64,000 nucleotides of DNA from contig NZ_JARXVM010000007.1 in the NCBI RefSeq assembly GCF_029892285.1, positions 124,001-188,000 on the forward strand, written 5' to 3'. The DNA comes from Rhizobium sp. SG_E_25_P2 (GTDB lineage Bacteria > Pseudomonadota > Alphaproteobacteria > Rhizobiales > Rhizobiaceae). A program made the position numbers and the translations under genes. The notes below the pieces were generated by a model, which saw only the letters and a program-made list of their open reading frames with translations, was not told where the DNA came from and did no database searches. Below, piece by piece: positions 62,889 through 64,000 of the stretch. How positions within the stretch are numbered: the first letter of the stretch is position 1; every line of letters begins with the position of its first letter.

Positions 62889-64000
62889 ATGTCAAACCGC
62901 CTCAATTCTACGCCGAACGACATGCGGGCGTTCTGGATGCCGTTTACGGCCAATCGCCAGTTCAAGAAGGAACCGCGCCTGTTCGTGGGCGCAAAAGACA
63001 TGCATTACACCACCCATGACGGCCGCACCGTGCTGGATGGCACCGCCGGCCTCTGGTGCGTGAATGCCGGCCATTGCCGCCCGCTGATCACCGAGGCGAT
63101 CCGCGAACAGGCGGGAGAGCTCGATTACGCCCCCGCCTTCCAGCTCGGCCATCCCAAGGCCTTCGAGCTCGCCAACCGCCTGGTCGATATCGGCCCGGAG
63201 GGGCTTGATCATGTGCTCTACACCAATTCCGGCTCGGAATCGGTCGAGACGGCGCTGAAAGTCGCGCTCGCCTATCACCGCGCCAAGGGCAATGGCTCGC
63301 GCACCCGCCTGATCGGCCGCGAGCGCGGCTATCACGGCGTCAATTTCGGCGGCATTTCGGTGGGCGGCATTGTCTCCAACCGCAAGATGTTCGGCACGTT
63401 GCTGACCGGCGTTGACCATATGCCCCACACCCATTTGCCGGCCAAGAACGCCTTCTCCAAGGGCCAGCCGGAACATGGCGCCGAACTCGCTGACGAACTC
63501 GAGCGCATCGTCACCCTGCATGACGCCTCCACCATCGCCGCCGTAATCGTGGAACCCGTCGCAGGCTCCACCGGCGTGCTCATTCCGCCGAAGGGCTATC
63601 TGCAGCGCCTGCGCGAAATCTGCACCAAGCACGGCATTTTGCTGATTTTCGACGAAGTCATCACCGGCTTTGGCCGCCTCGGCGCGCCCTTCGCCTCGCA
63701 ATTCTTCGACGTCAAGCCTGACATCATCACCACCGCCAAGGGCCTGACCAATGGCGTGATCCCGATGGGCGCCGTCTTCGTGACGTCGGAAATCCACGAC
63801 GCCTTCATGACCGGCCCGGAACATCTGATCGAGTTCTTCCACGGCTACACCTATTCCGGCAACCCGATCGCCTCGGCCGCAGCCCTCGGCACGCTCGACA
63901 CCTATAAGGAAGAAGGCCTGCTGACCCGCGCCTCAGACCTCGCCCCCTATTGGGAAGAGCGCCTGCATTCGCTGGCCGATTGCCCGCATGTCATCGATAT
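62889..64000 (+). CDS. class III aminotransferase, omega-amino-acid:pyruvate type (3' end outside window)
   Basis: A PLP-dependent class III aminotransferase; 370 residues are visible and the last ~70 lie beyond the right edge. It begins MRAFWMPFTANRQFKKEPRL, typical of beta-alanine or omega-amino-acid:pyruvate transaminases. NSGSESVETALKVAL binds the PLP phosphate, YHGVNFGGISVGG follows, EPVAGSTGVLIPP and IFDEVITGFGR hold the PLP ring contacts, and the Schiff-base Lys is in TTAKGLTNG. Cytosolic. GGAG precedes the ATG. Substrate range (beta-alanine, GABA, diamines or amines) cannot be fixed. Confidence 0.92.
   Translation, partial: MSNRLNSTPNDMRAFWMPFTANRQFKKEPRLFVGAKDMHYTTHDGRTVLDGTAGLWCVNAGHCRPLITEAIREQAGELDYAPAFQLGHPKAFELANRLVDIGPEGLDHVLYTNSGSESVETALKVALAYHRAKGNGSRTRLIGRERGYHGVNFGGISVGGIVSNRKMFGTLLTGVDHMPHTHLPAKNAFSKGQPEHGAELADELERIVTLHDASTIAAVIVEPVAGSTGVLIPPKGYLQRLREICTKHGILLIFDEVITGFGRLGAPFASQFFDVKPDIITTAKGLTNGVIPMGAVFVTSEIHDAFMTGPEHLIEFFHGYTYSGNPIASAAALGTLDTYKEEGLLTRASDLAPYWEERLHSLADCPHVID

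Noticed and set aside
1-64000. Search for CRISPR arrays, insertion sequences, phage genes and rRNA.
   Set aside because: No regularly spaced repeats, transposase, integrase or structural phage genes, or rRNA-like stretches were seen.

Overview
The window is GC-rich bacterial chromosome. It reads as an alphaproteobacterium, most likely Hyphomicrobiales (Rhizobiales). The grounds are a fused TrpE-TrpG preceded by a short Trp-Trp-Trp-Ala-Arg leader peptide, a choline ChoXWV importer, DUF1285 and DUF2076 proteins, a MoxR-DUF58-DUF4159 operon, and an EcfG-type GGAAC-N17-CGTT promoter. I cannot name the genus. No rRNA, tRNA, CRISPR array, insertion sequence or prophage was seen.

Layout. 1-8.4 kb: an ABC exporter cut by the left edge, trmL, a c-di-GMP phosphodiesterase with a degenerate GGDEF, hemF, a stress-promoter-driven small protein, and the minus-strand operon DUF1285-Nudix-CCA transferase. 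9.7-16.6 kb: a four-gene envelope operon (MoxR ATPase, DUF58, two large membrane proteins). 16.6-24.2 kb: GNAT, glutathionyl-hydroquinone reductase, Nudix, phosphoesterase, TetR, a TPR lipoprotein-like protein, an ECF sigma/anti-sigma pair, and CYTH plus CHAD. 24.2-33 kb: leuA with a leucine-rich leader peptide, a PepSY/response regulator/kinase operon facing an RTX gene, a BenE transporter with a hydrolase, a ClpP paralogue and HupE. 33-40.5 kb: DUF2076, queF with a CDF metal exporter, an MFS gene lying between two diverged copies of one segment, higA, and trpE(G) under a classical trp attenuator. 40.7-51.5 kb: chemoreceptor, fhs, a periplasmic ClpP-fold protein, YqhA, LuxR and ArsR regulators, HugZ, and choXWV.

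51.7-64 kb: a class I cytochrome c, then a long same-strand cluster of a coiled-coil protein, an SPFH/prohibitin protein, an unknown, an AAA ATPase, two more unknowns and a DUF2333 membrane protein. Two toxin-antitoxin pairs sit inside this cluster: an MqsR-like toxin whose partner carries an MqsA-like zinc finger joined to a ribbon-helix-helix, and a RelBE-type pair. A PAS protein, a probable minus-strand small RNA and a class III aminotransferase cut by the right edge follow.

The most unusual items are the SPFH/AAA/coiled-coil cluster with its embedded toxin-antitoxin pairs, the domain-swapped MqsA-like antitoxin, and the duplicated CDF-higA segment. In that duplication each copy has kept the gene the other has lost. 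Several RNA-level control elements also stand out: two amino-acid attenuators, two hairpins overlapping ribosome binding sites, and an intercistronic hairpin in choXWV.
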